DNA from: Flavobacteriaceae bacterium
Lineage (GTDB): Bacteria; Bacteroidota; Bacteroidia; Flavobacteriales; Flavobacteriaceae
NCBI GenBank assembly: GCA_026988355.1
Contig: JALSLK010000016.1
Span: 1-64,000 of the forward strand
DNA: 64,000 nt
Direction of reading: 5' to 3'
Notes under the pieces: generated by a model
Database searches by the model: none
Told to the model about the DNA's origin: nothing
The model's input: only the letters and a program-made list of their open reading frames with translations
Shown here: one piece after another, positions 9,601 to 17,381 of the stretch
How positions within the stretch are numbered: position 1 is the stretch's first letter
How the letters are laid out: each line of letters opens with the position of its first letter
Program-made: the position numbers and the translations under genes

Positions 9601-9694
9601 TAAATACACCAGCTTTTCTGAATTAAAAAATAAGATTGATACTAAATTTACATATCCAGAAATTAGACTAATAGCATCCGAATTAGAAAAATAA
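6617..9694 (+). CDS. REP-associated tyrosine transposase fused to a Pif1-like helicase (HRDC and HTH C-terminus)
   Basis: One uninterrupted 1025-codon frame. Residues 1-201 are a complete Y1/HUH transposase of the IS200-like RAYT family: H54 and H56 in MPNHFHLMV, and the probable catalytic Y154 in DYIHQNPVKAG. Residues 213-1025 are a full-length Pif1/RecD-type superfamily 1B helicase: Walker A GKAGTGKTT at 238-246, Walker B IIDEIS at 316-321, GDLQQLSP, IHKSQGLTF and YVALSRCKSLEG. It continues into an HRDC-like segment (NAINGMGKIRVQKYG) and a C-terminal helix-turn-helix. An identical 11-residue insert, THTVTQSHGVS, occurs at 71-81 and 202-212; the second is exactly at the domain junction. The helicase could also initiate at Met213 (7253). 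Whether one or two proteins are made cannot be seen. Confidence 0.85.
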   Translation: MQFEKGYLYHIYNQGNNQRKIFFKQENYIFFLEKLKKYISPYADIIAWCLMPNHFHLMVLVKEEELPNKETHTVTQSHGVSKTLKINDSIGIMLRSYTRAINKQENFSGKLFREKTKAECINCFNGNTPSFISNKMTSINLISEKQYSQVCFDYIHQNPVKAGMVKTAIEYEYSSAKDYANLRNNKLINKTIALEYVDCQNTHTVTQSHGVSMTLKNPELELALNFVEKTDRNIFLTGKAGTGKTTFLHQIKKESLKRLVVVAPTGVAAINAKGVTIHSFFQMPFGPIIPGVASKKSKFKFNKTKIDIIRSLDLLIIDEISMVRADLLDGIDQVLRRYKNRLKVFGGVQVLMIGDLQQLSPVVKPYEWELLKPHYKTSFFFSSHAFQKSNTISIELKHIYRQDNEAFISILNEIRHNKLSLNSAKILNGRYQPKFTPTKEDGYITLTTHNNRANTINELELNKLHSKKHFYTAVIKGKFNEYAYPTKEKLELKVGAQVMFIKNDSSLDKQYYNGKIGTITYLDKDTVTIQCPEDTYEIETTTEIWENISYSIHEETKEISENIAGSFTQIPLRLAWAITIHKSQGLTFEKAIIDAEASFAHGQTYVALSRCKSLEGIILKTQIKEHSIINDNRVTSFTENVAKNLPTEIDLNNSQKKYQLNLIEDLFNYNAFLYPIRRLMDIYYQNKTSFKGNIITPLEIIKDNGIVPLLRISTSFKKQLTALSLDVINLEKDNIIQDRIIKAINYFIENTNKFIKKPFKTLTFSTENKAVKKDFTKQLDNLEDEINVKLFCLEALINGFSISKYLDIRANAVLEKSKKTISKTHKERVNITTTEHPKLFEQLRELRNMLAESEDLNHYQIFTQASLFEMCEYFPINNNQLNAINGMGKIRVQKYGTEITNIIQNYISENKLDSKEIKFIEVEKKSKNPKINTKQTSLELFKTGKTILEIATERGLAKSTIESHLAHFIPTGEIKITDLMTINKYKELKKIMKSIKYTSFSELKNKIDTKFTYPEIRLIASELEK
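6827..6859 (+). repeat. 33-nt in-frame palindrome, copy 1 (inside the transposase domain)
   Basis: Perfect 15-bp arms, ACTCACACCGTGACT and its reverse complement, with loop CAA. It is 33 nt long, starts on a codon boundary (codon 71), and so adds exactly 11 residues without shifting the frame. It lies between the HUH strand and the following helix. Confidence 0.95.
7220..7252 (+). repeat. 33-nt in-frame palindrome, copy 2 (transposase/helicase junction)
   Basis: Identical to the copy at 6827-6859, again on a codon boundary (codon 202), ending one base before an in-frame ATG at 7253. The next ~15 nt also resemble each other in the two copies (encoding K/M-T-L-K), so the repeated unit may extend past the palindrome. 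Confidence 0.95.
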
Positions 9695-9700
9695 AACATC

Positions 9701-9748
9701 TATAAGTCGCCAAAACTAGTATATTTTTAGTATATTTGGCTTCTTATA
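9701..9748 (+). promoter_or_regulatory. Imperfect hairpin containing the promoter of the AAA+ gene
   Basis: The left arm TATAAGTCGCCAAA pairs with TTTGGCTTCTTATA, with two mismatches. The right arm overlaps TATATTTG (9731-9738), a good -7 box 20 nt before the ATG at 9759. The left arm is nearly identical (15 of 16 bases) to the arm of the hairpin after the gene at 11183. Confidence 0.6.
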
Positions 9749-9758
9749 ACAACTCTTT

Positions 9759-11180
9759 ATGCCTAGACTAGTTGGTAGAAATCAAGAAAAAAAACTATTA
9801 AATGATGCATTAAATAGTAATAAATCGGAACTCATTGCAATTTACGGTAGACGAAGAGTAGGTAAGACTTTTTTAGTAAACCAAGTTTATAAAAATCGTA
9901 TTATTTTCTCATTTTCTGGACTAATAAATACAACCCTAAAAACACAATTAGAAAATTTTCATTTACTACTTAGTCAAAAAAAGAATAAACTACAAAAGCC
10001 AAAAAATTGGATTGTTGCTTTTTACAACTTACAAGAATACATTACAAAAATAAAATCGACAAAAAAGAAAGTTATATTTATTGACGAATTTCCTTGGCTA
10101 GATAGTAGAAAATCTAATTTTTTAACAGCATTCGACAATTTTTGGAACAATTACGCATCCAAAAGAGAGGATCTGGTTGTTATAATTTGTGGATCAGCGG
10201 CATCTTATATGATTAAAAATATTATACGAAGCAAAGGTGGTTTACACAATCGAATTACCAATAAAATAAATTTAAAACCTTTTAACCTCTACGAAACCGA
10301 ATTACTATTAAAAAAGAACAAAGTCAATTTAAGTCGTTATGATATTTTGCAATTGTATATGTGCTTTGGAGGAATTCCGCATTACTTAGAACGTATAAAC
10401 CCTGGAGAAAGTGTCGTTAGCATCATCAATAAACTATGTTTTGAAAAAGATGCTTTTTTACAAAATGAATTTGACAATATATTTTACTCCCTATTTGATA
10501 ACGCAAATAATCATATTACTATAATTACCGTTTTGTCTAAAGTAAAAAAAGGACTTACTAGAAAAGAAATTATTACAAAAAGTAAGTTAAAATCTGGAGG
10601 AGCGATAACCAATACTCTTAATGAACTAATAGCCTCTGGATTTCTAGAAAAACAGATTCCATTTAGTGGAAGGAAAAGTTCTTTGTACAGATTAACGGAC
10701 GAATACACCTTATTTTATCTTAAATTTATAAAAAATCAATCTCAAAATAGCACAAATACTTGGCAAACAATGTATTCTAAAAATTCATATAAAATTTGGT
10801 CAGGATTCAGTTTTGAAAATATTTGTTTAAAACACATAAATCAGATAAAAGAAGGTTTAAAAATAACTGGTATCTATACAAAAACTGGTAGTTGGGTTGA
10901 AAAAAATGAAGAGAAAGGAACACAAATAGATTTATTAATCGATAGAGCAGATAATACCATAAATTTATGTGAAATAAAATTTTACAATAGTGAATTTACT
11001 CTAACAAAATCTTATGTAGATATCTTAAGAAATAAAATTTCGGTTTTTAAAGAAAAAACCAAAACTAAAAAAAATATTTTTACAACTTTGATAACAACTT
11101 ATGGTATAAAAATCAATAAATACAGTACACAATACATCCAAAATGAATTATTAATCGATGATTTATTTATAGATGTATAA
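9759..11180 (+). CDS. AAA+ ATPase with winged helix and DUF234/PD-(D/E)XK-like C-terminus
   Basis: 473 aa. The N-terminus matches the ATPase_2 group: VGR at 5-7, Walker A GRRRVGKT at 30-37, and Walker B IFIDEFPWLD near residue 110. The middle contains a winged-helix-like region (about 260-310). The C-terminal part holds GTQIDLLIDRADNT followed by LCEIKF, the D...ExK spacing of restriction-like nuclease folds found at the end of DUF234-type ATPases. These single-gene ATPases are patchily distributed and often lie in accessory regions; their cell function is not established. The gene is monocistronic and framed by related hairpins at 9701-9748 and 11183-11230, which hints at a cassette. Confidence 0.8.
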   Translation: MPRLVGRNQEKKLLNDALNSNKSELIAIYGRRRVGKTFLVNQVYKNRIIFSFSGLINTTLKTQLENFHLLLSQKKNKLQKPKNWIVAFYNLQEYITKIKSTKKKVIFIDEFPWLDSRKSNFLTAFDNFWNNYASKREDLVVIICGSAASYMIKNIIRSKGGLHNRITNKINLKPFNLYETELLLKKNKVNLSRYDILQLYMCFGGIPHYLERINPGESVVSIINKLCFEKDAFLQNEFDNIFYSLFDNANNHITIITVLSKVKKGLTRKEIITKSKLKSGGAITNTLNELIASGFLEKQIPFSGRKSSLYRLTDEYTLFYLKFIKNQSQNSTNTWQTMYSKNSYKIWSGFSFENICLKHINQIKEGLKITGIYTKTGSWVEKNEEKGTQIDLLIDRADNTINLCEIKFYNSEFTLTKSYVDILRNKISVFKEKTKTKKNIFTTLITTYGIKINKYSTQYIQNELLIDDLFIDV

Positions 11181-11182
11181 TT

Positions 11183-11230
11183 TATAAGTAGCCAAAACAA
11201 TATAAAAAATAAACGTTTTGGCTACTTATA
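11183..11230 (+). terminator. 16-bp hairpin after the AAA+ gene
   Basis: TATAAGTAGCCAAAAC and its perfect reverse complement, separated by 16 nt, immediately after the stop codon. It is a probable transcription terminator and shares its arm with the hairpin before the same gene. Confidence 0.75.
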
Positions 11231-11272
11231 TTTAAAAATATATTTTTAAATCGAACAAAAAAAGTAATAATA

Positions 11273-12982
11273 ATGAATAAAATATTTCCATTCTTAAACT
11301 GGTTACCACTAGCAAAAAAAACGTGGAAAGATGATTTAATTGCTGGAATTACTGGAACCATAATTGTAATTCCACAAGCTGTAGCTTTTGCCATGATTGC
11401 TGGAATGCCTCCAATTTACGGATTTTATACTGCCATGCTAACTCCTGTAATTGCAGCTATTTTTGGATCATCTTACCATTTAGTTTCTGGCCCAACAACA
11501 ACCAGTTCTATCGTTTTATATTCTATAATTAGCAAATATTACCATCCAGATACAGATCTTGAAGCTTTTGTTTCTTTGGCGATTCTCTTATCTTTTATGG
11601 CTGGTTTATTAAAACTTTTTATGGGAATTGCCAGAATGGGAAAACTCGTAAACTTTGTTTCCAATTCTGTTATCATCGGCTTTTCTGCAGGTGCAGGTGT
11701 ACTCATTGCATTCAAACAATTAAAACATATTTTTGATATTAAAGTACCACAAGGAAGTACTTTTTATCAGATTATCTCCTATATAGCTAACCATATTGCC
11801 GAAACAAATTGGTATGCATTTGGTGTGGCTGCAGCTACACTTACCATCGCTTTATTAATTCGAAAAGTTAAAAAAATATCTCGACTATATATGCTTGTCG
11901 CCATGGTTTTAGGTAGTTTCTTTGCATATTGGCTCAGTGTAAAATTTATGGTAAACATTCAAACCGTAGGAAAAATACCTTCAAATCTTCCTCCTTTTAG
12001 AATGCCTGACTTTGATTATGGCAACATGAAAATGTTGACTTCTGGTGCTATTATTTTAGCAACTTTAGGCTTGGTAGAAGCTGCTGCAATTTCTCGTTCT
12101 ATTGCTTTACATACACATCAAAAGCTAAATACAAACCAAGAATTTATTTCGCAAGGTATTTCTAACACCATTTCTAGTTTCTTTTCTTGCTATACTAGTT
12201 CTGGTTCTTTTACTCGTTCTAGCATTAATTATCAAGCTGGTGCAAAAACACCAATGTCGGCAATAATATCTGCTATTGGATTAATGCTTGTCGTTTTATT
12301 ATTTGCAAAATACGCAGCATTTTTACCGAAACCTGCTATGGGCGGAATTATTTTATTAGTCGGTTACAATCTTATCGACTTTAAACACATCAAACAAATA
12401 ATATCTAGCAGTAAAAGAGAATTAATCGTTTTTGGTGCAACCTTTTTAGGAACTTTATTTTTAGATTTAGAACAAGCATTAATCATAGGTATCTTTTTAT
12501 CATTATTCTTTTATTTGGAAAGAACTTCCAAACCAAATATTGCGCAATTAGGTCTTAATGAAGAAAATAGATTTGTAAATATCATTAGAAATAAAGACAC
12601 GAAAGAATGCTCTAATTTAAAAGTTATTAGAATTGATGGTTCTATTTATTTTGGTGCAATTGAAGAAATTTCGGATTACTTTACTAAACTTTATGAAGAA
12701 AATAATACCAACCATTTATTGGTAATTGCAGAGGGAGTTAATTTTATTGATTTAGCAGGTTCAGAATGGCTAATGCATGAAGTTTTAAAATGGCAAGAAA
12801 ATCGAGGAGGTATTTATTTTAGTGGCATGAAATTAGTAAGTCAAGATGTTCTTAAAAAGGGTGGTTTTCTTAAAAAAATGGGGTACGGTATTTTCTTTAC
12901 AGATAAAAAAACAGCTATTGCAACAATTCATAAAAAAATAGATATTCCTTGCGAAATAAAAGCTTTTAAAGAGTGTAATTAG
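11273..12982 (+). CDS. SulP-family anion transporter with STAS domain
   Basis: 569 aa. The first ~410 residues are strongly hydrophobic, with the SulP/SLC26 landmarks IPQAVAFAMIAGMPPIYGFYTA, the SGPTTT loop and GSFTRSSINYQAGAKTPMS. The C-terminal ~130 residues are a cytoplasmic STAS domain ending its core with VNFIDLAGSEWL. Members move sulfate, bicarbonate or other anions across the inner membrane, by proton or sodium symport or by exchange. The substrate cannot be decided here; no carbonic anhydrase or assimilatory sulfate gene is adjacent. It is a single-gene unit between the hairpin at 11183 and the kbl promoter. Confidence 0.9.
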   Translation: MNKIFPFLNWLPLAKKTWKDDLIAGITGTIIVIPQAVAFAMIAGMPPIYGFYTAMLTPVIAAIFGSSYHLVSGPTTTSSIVLYSIISKYYHPDTDLEAFVSLAILLSFMAGLLKLFMGIARMGKLVNFVSNSVIIGFSAGAGVLIAFKQLKHIFDIKVPQGSTFYQIISYIANHIAETNWYAFGVAAATLTIALLIRKVKKISRLYMLVAMVLGSFFAYWLSVKFMVNIQTVGKIPSNLPPFRMPDFDYGNMKMLTSGAIILATLGLVEAAAISRSIALHTHQKLNTNQEFISQGISNTISSFFSCYTSSGSFTRSSINYQAGAKTPMSAIISAIGLMLVVLLFAKYAAFLPKPAMGGIILLVGYNLIDFKHIKQIISSSKRELIVFGATFLGTLFLDLEQALIIGIFLSLFFYLERTSKPNIAQLGLNEENRFVNIIRNKDTKECSNLKVIRIDGSIYFGAIEEISDYFTKLYEENNTNHLLVIAEGVNFIDLAGSEWLMHEVLKWQENRGGIYFSGMKLVSQDVLKKGGFLKKMGYGIFFTDKKTAIATIHKKIDIPCEIKAFKECN

Positions 12983-13028
12983 CGGTAATGTTTTTATTTA
13001 AAATCAATTCCAAAACATTTTTTTAACT

Positions 13029-13036
13029 TACTTTTG
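13029..13036 (+). promoter_or_regulatory. -7 box of kbl
   Basis: TACTTTTG matches TAnnTTTG and sits 20 nt before the ATG at 13057. Confidence 0.55.
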
Positions 13037-13056
13037 CAAGTATAAAATTCAAACGT

Positions 13057-14250
13057 ATGTACGGAAGTATTCAAGAACATTTACAGAAAGAATTACAAGA
13101 TATTAAAGACGCTGGTTTGTATAAATCGGAACGTATTATAACCTCATCACAAGATGCAGTTATTAAAGTTTCTACTGGCGAAGAAGTAATTAATTTTTGT
13201 GCGAATAACTATTTGGGACTATCGAATAATAAAACCGTTATCCAAGCAGCAAAAGACACTATGGATTCTCATGGGTACGGCATGTCTTCGGTTCGTTTTA
13301 TTTGTGGAACGCAAGATATTCACAAAAAATTAGAGCAAAAAATAGCAGATTTTTTTCATACCGAAGATACCATTTTATATGCTGCTGCTTTCGATGCTAA
13401 CGGTGGAGTTTTTGAGCCTTTACTAACTAAAGAAGATGCTATTATTTCCGATTCACTAAACCATGCATCTATTATTGATGGTGTTCGTTTATGTAAAGCT
13501 GCTCGTTATCGCTATGCAAATAATAATATGACTGCTTTAGAAGAACAACTAATCGAAGCGAACAAACAAAACCACCGTTTTAAAATTATTGTTACTGATG
13601 GTGTTTTTTCTATGGATGGCATTGTAGCACAACTTGATGAAATTTGCAATTTAGCAGATAAATACGACGCCTTAGTAATGGTCGACGAATGCCATGCTGC
13701 TGGTTTTATCGGCAAAACTGGTAGAGGCTCTATAGAACTTAAAAATGTTTTAGGCAGAATTGATATTATTACTGGTACTTTAGGTAAAGCTCTTGGTGGA
13801 GCTATGGGCGGTTATACTACTGGAAAAAAAGAAATTATCGAAATTTTACGTCAACGTTCTAGACCTTATCTATTTTCAAACTCTTTAGCTCCTGCAATTG
13901 TTGGTGCTTCTTTAAAAGTTTTTGAAATGATAAGCAGCGATACTTCGCTACGTGACAAACTAGAATGGAACACAAATTACTTCCGTAAAGGAATGGAAAA
14001 AGCTGGTTTTGATTTAGTTGGTGCAAATGCTGCCATTGTTCCTGTGATGCTGTACAATGCCAAATTATCGCAAGACATGGCAAATGCTTTATTGAAAGAA
14101 GGTATCTATGTTATTGGTTTTTTCTTTCCTGTTGTACCAAGAGATAAAGCAAGAATTAGAGTGCAATTATCTGCCGCACATACACAAAAACATTTAGACA
14201 AAGCAATTGCTGCTTTTACTAAGGTAGGAAAACAATTTAAAGTAATCTAA
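13057..14250 (+). CDS. kbl: Glycine C-acetyltransferase (2-amino-3-ketobutyrate CoA ligase)
   Basis: 397 aa, the normal length. It is a PLP-dependent fold-type I alpha-oxoamine synthase. Landmarks are [12 protein letters not shown], the glycine-rich [33 protein letters not shown] with the cofactor-contacting Asp and His, and the PLP lysine in [13 protein letters not shown]. It cleaves 2-amino-3-oxobutyrate with CoA into glycine and acetyl-CoA, the second step of threonine catabolism, in the cytoplasm. Threonine dehydrogenase is not in this window. Serine palmitoyltransferase and BioF are related, but the N-terminus and overall match favour Kbl. Confidence 0.93.
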   Translation: MYGSIQEHLQKELQDIKDAGLYKSERIITSSQDAVIKVSTGEEVINFCANNYLGLSNNKTVIQAAKDTMDSHGYGMSSVRFICGTQDIHKKLEQKIADFFHTEDTILYAAAFDANGGVFEPLLTKEDAIISDSLNHASIIDGVRLCKAARYRYANNNMTALEEQLIEANKQNHRFKIIVTDGVFSMDGIVAQLDEICNLADKYDALVMVDECHAAGFIGKTGRGSIELKNVLGRIDIITGTLGKALGGAMGGYTTGKKEIIEILRQRSRPYLFSNSLAPAIVGASLKVFEMISSDTSLRDKLEWNTNYFRKGMEKAGFDLVGANAAIVPVMLYNAKLSQDMANALLKEGIYVIGFFFPVVPRDKARIRVQLSAAHTQKHLDKAIAAFTKVGKQFKVI

Positions 14251-14361
14251 ATAAGTAAGACAAAAGACTTTAAAATTAATAGACAAAATAACAAAGCCAA
14301 ATAAAATAAAAATCTTTACGTACCTTGCGAAAAACTTAGCGACCATTGTGGTTAAAAAATT

Positions 14362-14808
14362 ATGAAAATAAGAATTACCAAACATTTTGACTTTGAAGCT
14401 GCACATGCCTTACATGGTTATGACGGAAAATGTAAAAACATTCACGGTCATAGCTACCAACTGTATGTGACTATTATTGGAACTCCTATTAACGACAATT
14501 CGCATCCTAAAAACGGAATGGTTCTCGATTTTGGCGATCTAAAAAAAATAGTTAAAACTGAAATTGTAGCTATTTTTGACCACTCTATCGTATTAAATAA
14601 AAATTCGGAACATTTAGAATTGGCAAAAAAAATAGCAGATTATTCGCATCGAATCGTAATGACAGACTACCAACCTACAAGCGAATTAATGTTAATTGAC
14701 TTTGCTCAAAAAATTAGTGCTAAATTACCAAACGATGTCAAACTACATTCCTTAAAATTATACGAAACGAATAATTCGTATGCAGAATGGTTTGCCTCAG
14801 ATCAATAA
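14362..14808 (+). CDS. queD: 6-carboxytetrahydropterin synthase (QueD/PTPS family)
   Basis: 148 aa. Zinc-binding histidines are H15, H28 and H30 (EAAHAL and HGHSY). Cys24, four residues before the HGH motif, is the family catalytic cysteine, and the C-terminal LYETNNSYAEW provides the substrate-binding Glu. The enzyme converts dihydroneopterin triphosphate to 6-carboxytetrahydropterin in queuosine precursor synthesis. Some members instead make 6-pyruvoyltetrahydropterin; the CxxxHGH form favours QueD. The next gene, lpxH, begins 15 nt after the stop, so the two are probably co-transcribed. Confidence 0.9.
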   Translation: MKIRITKHFDFEAAHALHGYDGKCKNIHGHSYQLYVTIIGTPINDNSHPKNGMVLDFGDLKKIVKTEIVAIFDHSIVLNKNSEHLELAKKIADYSHRIVMTDYQPTSELMLIDFAQKISAKLPNDVKLHSLKLYETNNSYAEWFASDQ

Positions 14809-14823
14809 AATGAGAAACTAAAC

Positions 14824-15579
14824 GTGTCGAAAACTAAAAAAATATACTTCGCATCCGACCAACATTTTGGTTTGCCAAATCACACTAAAAGTTTAGTTCG
14901 TGAAAAAAAATTTATTACTTGGCTAGACGAAGTGAAACAAGATGCTGAAGCTATTTTTTTACTTGGCGATTTGTTTGATTTGTGGATGGAATATAAAACT
15001 GTTGTTCCAAAAGGTTTTGTACGCGTTTTAGGTAAACTTGCTGAAATTAGCGATAGCGGAATTCCAATTCATTTTTTTGTCGGAAATCACGATTTATGGA
15101 TGCGAGATTATTTTCAAAAAGAATTAAATATTCCTGTCTATACCAAACCAACAGAATTTACTTTTAACAACAAAACTTTTTTAATTGGTCATGGCGATGG
15201 TTTAGGTCCTGGAGATAAGGGATATAAAATGATGAAAAAAGTATTTACTAATCCTATTTCTAGATGGTTGTATCGTTGGTTACATCCAGATTTTGGTGTC
15301 GCACTTGCACAACGCTTATCTTTAAAAAACAAATTGATTTCTGGAGAAGAAGATATTAAATTTTTAGGAGAAGAAAACGAATGGTTAGTACAATATTGTA
15401 AACAAAAATTAGAAACAAAACATTATGATTTTTTCTTATTTGGCCATCGACACTTACCAATGGATATTTCTTTAAAACATAGTAAATACATCAATACTGG
15501 CGATTGGATTTCCCATTTCACTTATGCTGTTTTTGATGGCGATAATTTGGAATTAAAAACGCATAAATCAAATAATTGA
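14824..15579 (+). CDS. lpxH: UDP-2,3-diacylglucosamine diphosphatase
   Basis: 251 aa with a GTG start. It is a calcineurin-like metallophosphoesterase with all five metal motifs: D12-x-H14, GDLFD, GNHD, GHGD and GHRH. It hydrolyses UDP-2,3-diacylglucosamine to lipid X in lipid A synthesis at the inner face of the cytoplasmic membrane. The helical insert KVFTNPISRWLYRWLHPDFG between GHGD and the last His motif is typical of LpxH and absent from general phosphodiesterases. It follows queD by 15 nt. The GTG is chosen because the coding signal starts there and no in-frame ATG is nearby. Confidence 0.9.
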   Translation: MSKTKKIYFASDQHFGLPNHTKSLVREKKFITWLDEVKQDAEAIFLLGDLFDLWMEYKTVVPKGFVRVLGKLAEISDSGIPIHFFVGNHDLWMRDYFQKELNIPVYTKPTEFTFNNKTFLIGHGDGLGPGDKGYKMMKKVFTNPISRWLYRWLHPDFGVALAQRLSLKNKLISGEEDIKFLGEENEWLVQYCKQKLETKHYDFFLFGHRHLPMDISLKHSKYINTGDWISHFTYAVFDGDNLELKTHKSNN

Positions 15580-15602
15580 AAAGATACTAAATTGGCTTTT
15601 AA

Positions 15603-15732
15603 AACCAACTCAACATCAAAATACGCTATAAATTATTTATCTTTTCACGTTTTACTGCACTTGAAATTTCAAGATTGTAAAACATAAAAATATTTTAAAT
15701 CTATTTAGTGCATTTTAAAATTGAATTGGTAT
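15603..15732 (+). repeat. Dispersed palindromic repeat, copy A (130 bp)
   Basis: It opens with ACCAACTCAACATCAAAATA and closes with AAAATTGAATTGGTAT, which are imperfect inverse complements. Compared with copies B and C it lacks about 30 bp from the centre, so it is an internal-deletion form. Its right end supplies a TTG (15726-15728) at -33 distance from the radA -7 box. Confidence 0.85.
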
Positions 15733-15757
15733 AATAATAGCAATTAACGTATTTTTG
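15726..15757 (+). promoter_or_regulatory. radA promoter, partly inside repeat copy A
   Basis: The -7 box TATTTTTG at 15750-15757 and a -33 TTG at 15726-15728 are separated by 21 bp, within the Bacteroidota range. The TTG belongs to the terminal repeat of copy A. The radA ATG follows at 15775. Confidence 0.65.
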
Positions 15758-15774
15758 CTTTTCAGAAATTATCT

Positions 15775-17157
15775 ATGGCGAAACAACAAATAAAATATTA
15801 TTGTCAAAATTGTGGTGCTCAACATGCTAAATTGTTGGGAAAATGTACTACTTGTAACGAATGGGGAACTGTTGTTGAAGAAATTATACAAAAAGAAACC
15901 AAAAATACAAGGTCTTGGCAAGGTACTTCTAAAGCAAAAAAAGTAACCAAAGCTATAAAAATTAAAGACATTTCTTTACTAGATGAAGATCGATACAAAA
16001 CCAATAATAAAGAGCTAGATAATGTGCTTGGTGGCGGAATCGTAAAAGGTTCTGTAATCTTACTTGGCGGAGAACCTGGCGTTGGCAAATCTACCCTAAT
16101 ATTACAAATTGCCTTACAAATACCTCAAAAAGTATTGTATGTTTCTGGGGAGGAAAGTAAAAATCAGATTAAAATGCGTGGCGAACGATTGTCTATAAAA
16201 GGATATAAGTTGAATCAACTGGATTCCGATTGCCTTATTTTAACCGAAACCAAAACACAAAATATTTTTAAAGCTATTGAAGAACATCAACCAGAAATTG
16301 TGGTTATAGATTCCATACAAACGTTACATACCGATTATATCGAATCTTCTCCTGGTAGTATTTCTCAAATACGAGAATCTGCTGCCGAACTTATTAAATT
16401 TGCTAAAGAAACGGCTACACCTGTTTTATTAATTGGACATATTAATAAAGAAGGCAGTATTGCTGGACCTAAAATTTTAGAACACATGGTAGATGTTGTA
16501 CTACAATTTGAAGGCGATCGAAATCATACGTACCGTATTTTACGCGCTAATAAAAACCGATATGGCTCTACTGCTGAGTTAGGTATTTACGAAATGCTTG
16601 GTACTGGTTTACGCGAAATTGAAAATCCGAGTGAAATTCTAATTTCCGAAAAAGATGCTAGTTTAAGCGGAACTGCAATTGCCGCAACTTTAGAAGGTAT
16701 GCGTCCTTTAATGATTGAAGTCCAAGCCTTAGTAAGTACTGCTGTTTATGGAACGCCACAACGTTCTGCTACTGGTTATAACATTAAAAGATTACACATG
16801 ATATTGGCCGTTTTGGAAAAACGTGCAGGTTTTAGACTTGGCGCAAAAGATGTTTTTCTAAATATTGCTGGTGGAATTAAAGTAGACGATCCTGCTATTG
16901 ATTTGGCTGTGGTTTGTGCTATTTTATCTTCTAATGAAGATGAAGCTATTCCGCAAAATTATTGTTTTGCTGCCGAAGTTGGTTTGGCTGGAGAAATTAG
17001 AGCCGTAAATCGTGTTGAACAGCGTATTTTAGAAGCCGAAAAATTAGGTTTTGATACCATTATCGTTTCTAAATACAATAAAATACCTCAAAAAAATTAT
17101 ACTATTGATGTGGTTAAAGTTTCTAAAATTGAAGAAGTTTTTAATCGATTGTTTTAG
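15775..17157 (+). CDS. radA: DNA repair protein RadA/Sms
   Basis: 460 aa, the normal length. The N-terminal zinc ribbon has C10-x2-C13 and C24-x2-C27. The RecA-like core holds Walker A GGEPGVGKST and the diagnostic RadA motif KNRYGS (in RANKNRYGSTAELG). The C-terminal third is the Lon-protease-like domain without the catalytic serine context. RadA is a branch-migration helicase that acts with RecA in recombinational repair and transformation. It stands alone, with its promoter overlapping repeat copy A and repeat copy B directly after it. Confidence 0.96.
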   Translation: MAKQQIKYYCQNCGAQHAKLLGKCTTCNEWGTVVEEIIQKETKNTRSWQGTSKAKKVTKAIKIKDISLLDEDRYKTNNKELDNVLGGGIVKGSVILLGGEPGVGKSTLILQIALQIPQKVLYVSGEESKNQIKMRGERLSIKGYKLNQLDSDCLILTETKTQNIFKAIEEHQPEIVVIDSIQTLHTDYIESSPGSISQIRESAAELIKFAKETATPVLLIGHINKEGSIAGPKILEHMVDVVLQFEGDRNHTYRILRANKNRYGSTAELGIYEMLGTGLREIENPSEILISEKDASLSGTAIAATLEGMRPLMIEVQALVSTAVYGTPQRSATGYNIKRLHMILAVLEKRAGFRLGAKDVFLNIAGGIKVDDPAIDLAVVCAILSSNEDEAIPQNYCFAAEVGLAGEIRAVNRVEQRILEAEKLGFDTIIVSKYNKIPQKNYTIDVVKVSKIEEVFNRLF

Positions 17158-17205
17158 GTAAATTAAAAAAATGAATCTAATTTAAAAAACTTTATATTCG
17201 TATTT

Positions 17206-17366
17206 ATACCAACTCAACATCAAAATACGCTATAAATTATTTATCTTTTCACGGTTTTACTGCACTTTAAATTTAATCCATAGCTATGCTATGCTTGAAA
17301 TTTCAAGATTGTAAAACATAAAAATATTTTAAATCTATTTAGCGCATTTCAAAATTGAATTGGTAT
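17206..17366 (+). repeat. Dispersed palindromic repeat, copy B (161 bp)
   Basis: The fullest copy, starting ATACCAACTCAACATCAAAA and ending AAAATTGAATTGGTAT. Nested inverted segments are visible: the termini, GTTTTAC against GTAAAAC, and a central CTTGAAATTTCAAG. It lies between the convergent radA and the gene ending at 17382. Confidence 0.9.
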
Positions 17367-17381
17367 TATCTCTACAATATT

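Noticed and set aside
6617-9694. A CRISPR or toxin-antitoxin assignment for the repeats and fusion gene
   Set aside because: Only two repeats, far apart, inside one ORF with no spacers; no Cas or antitoxin genes are near.
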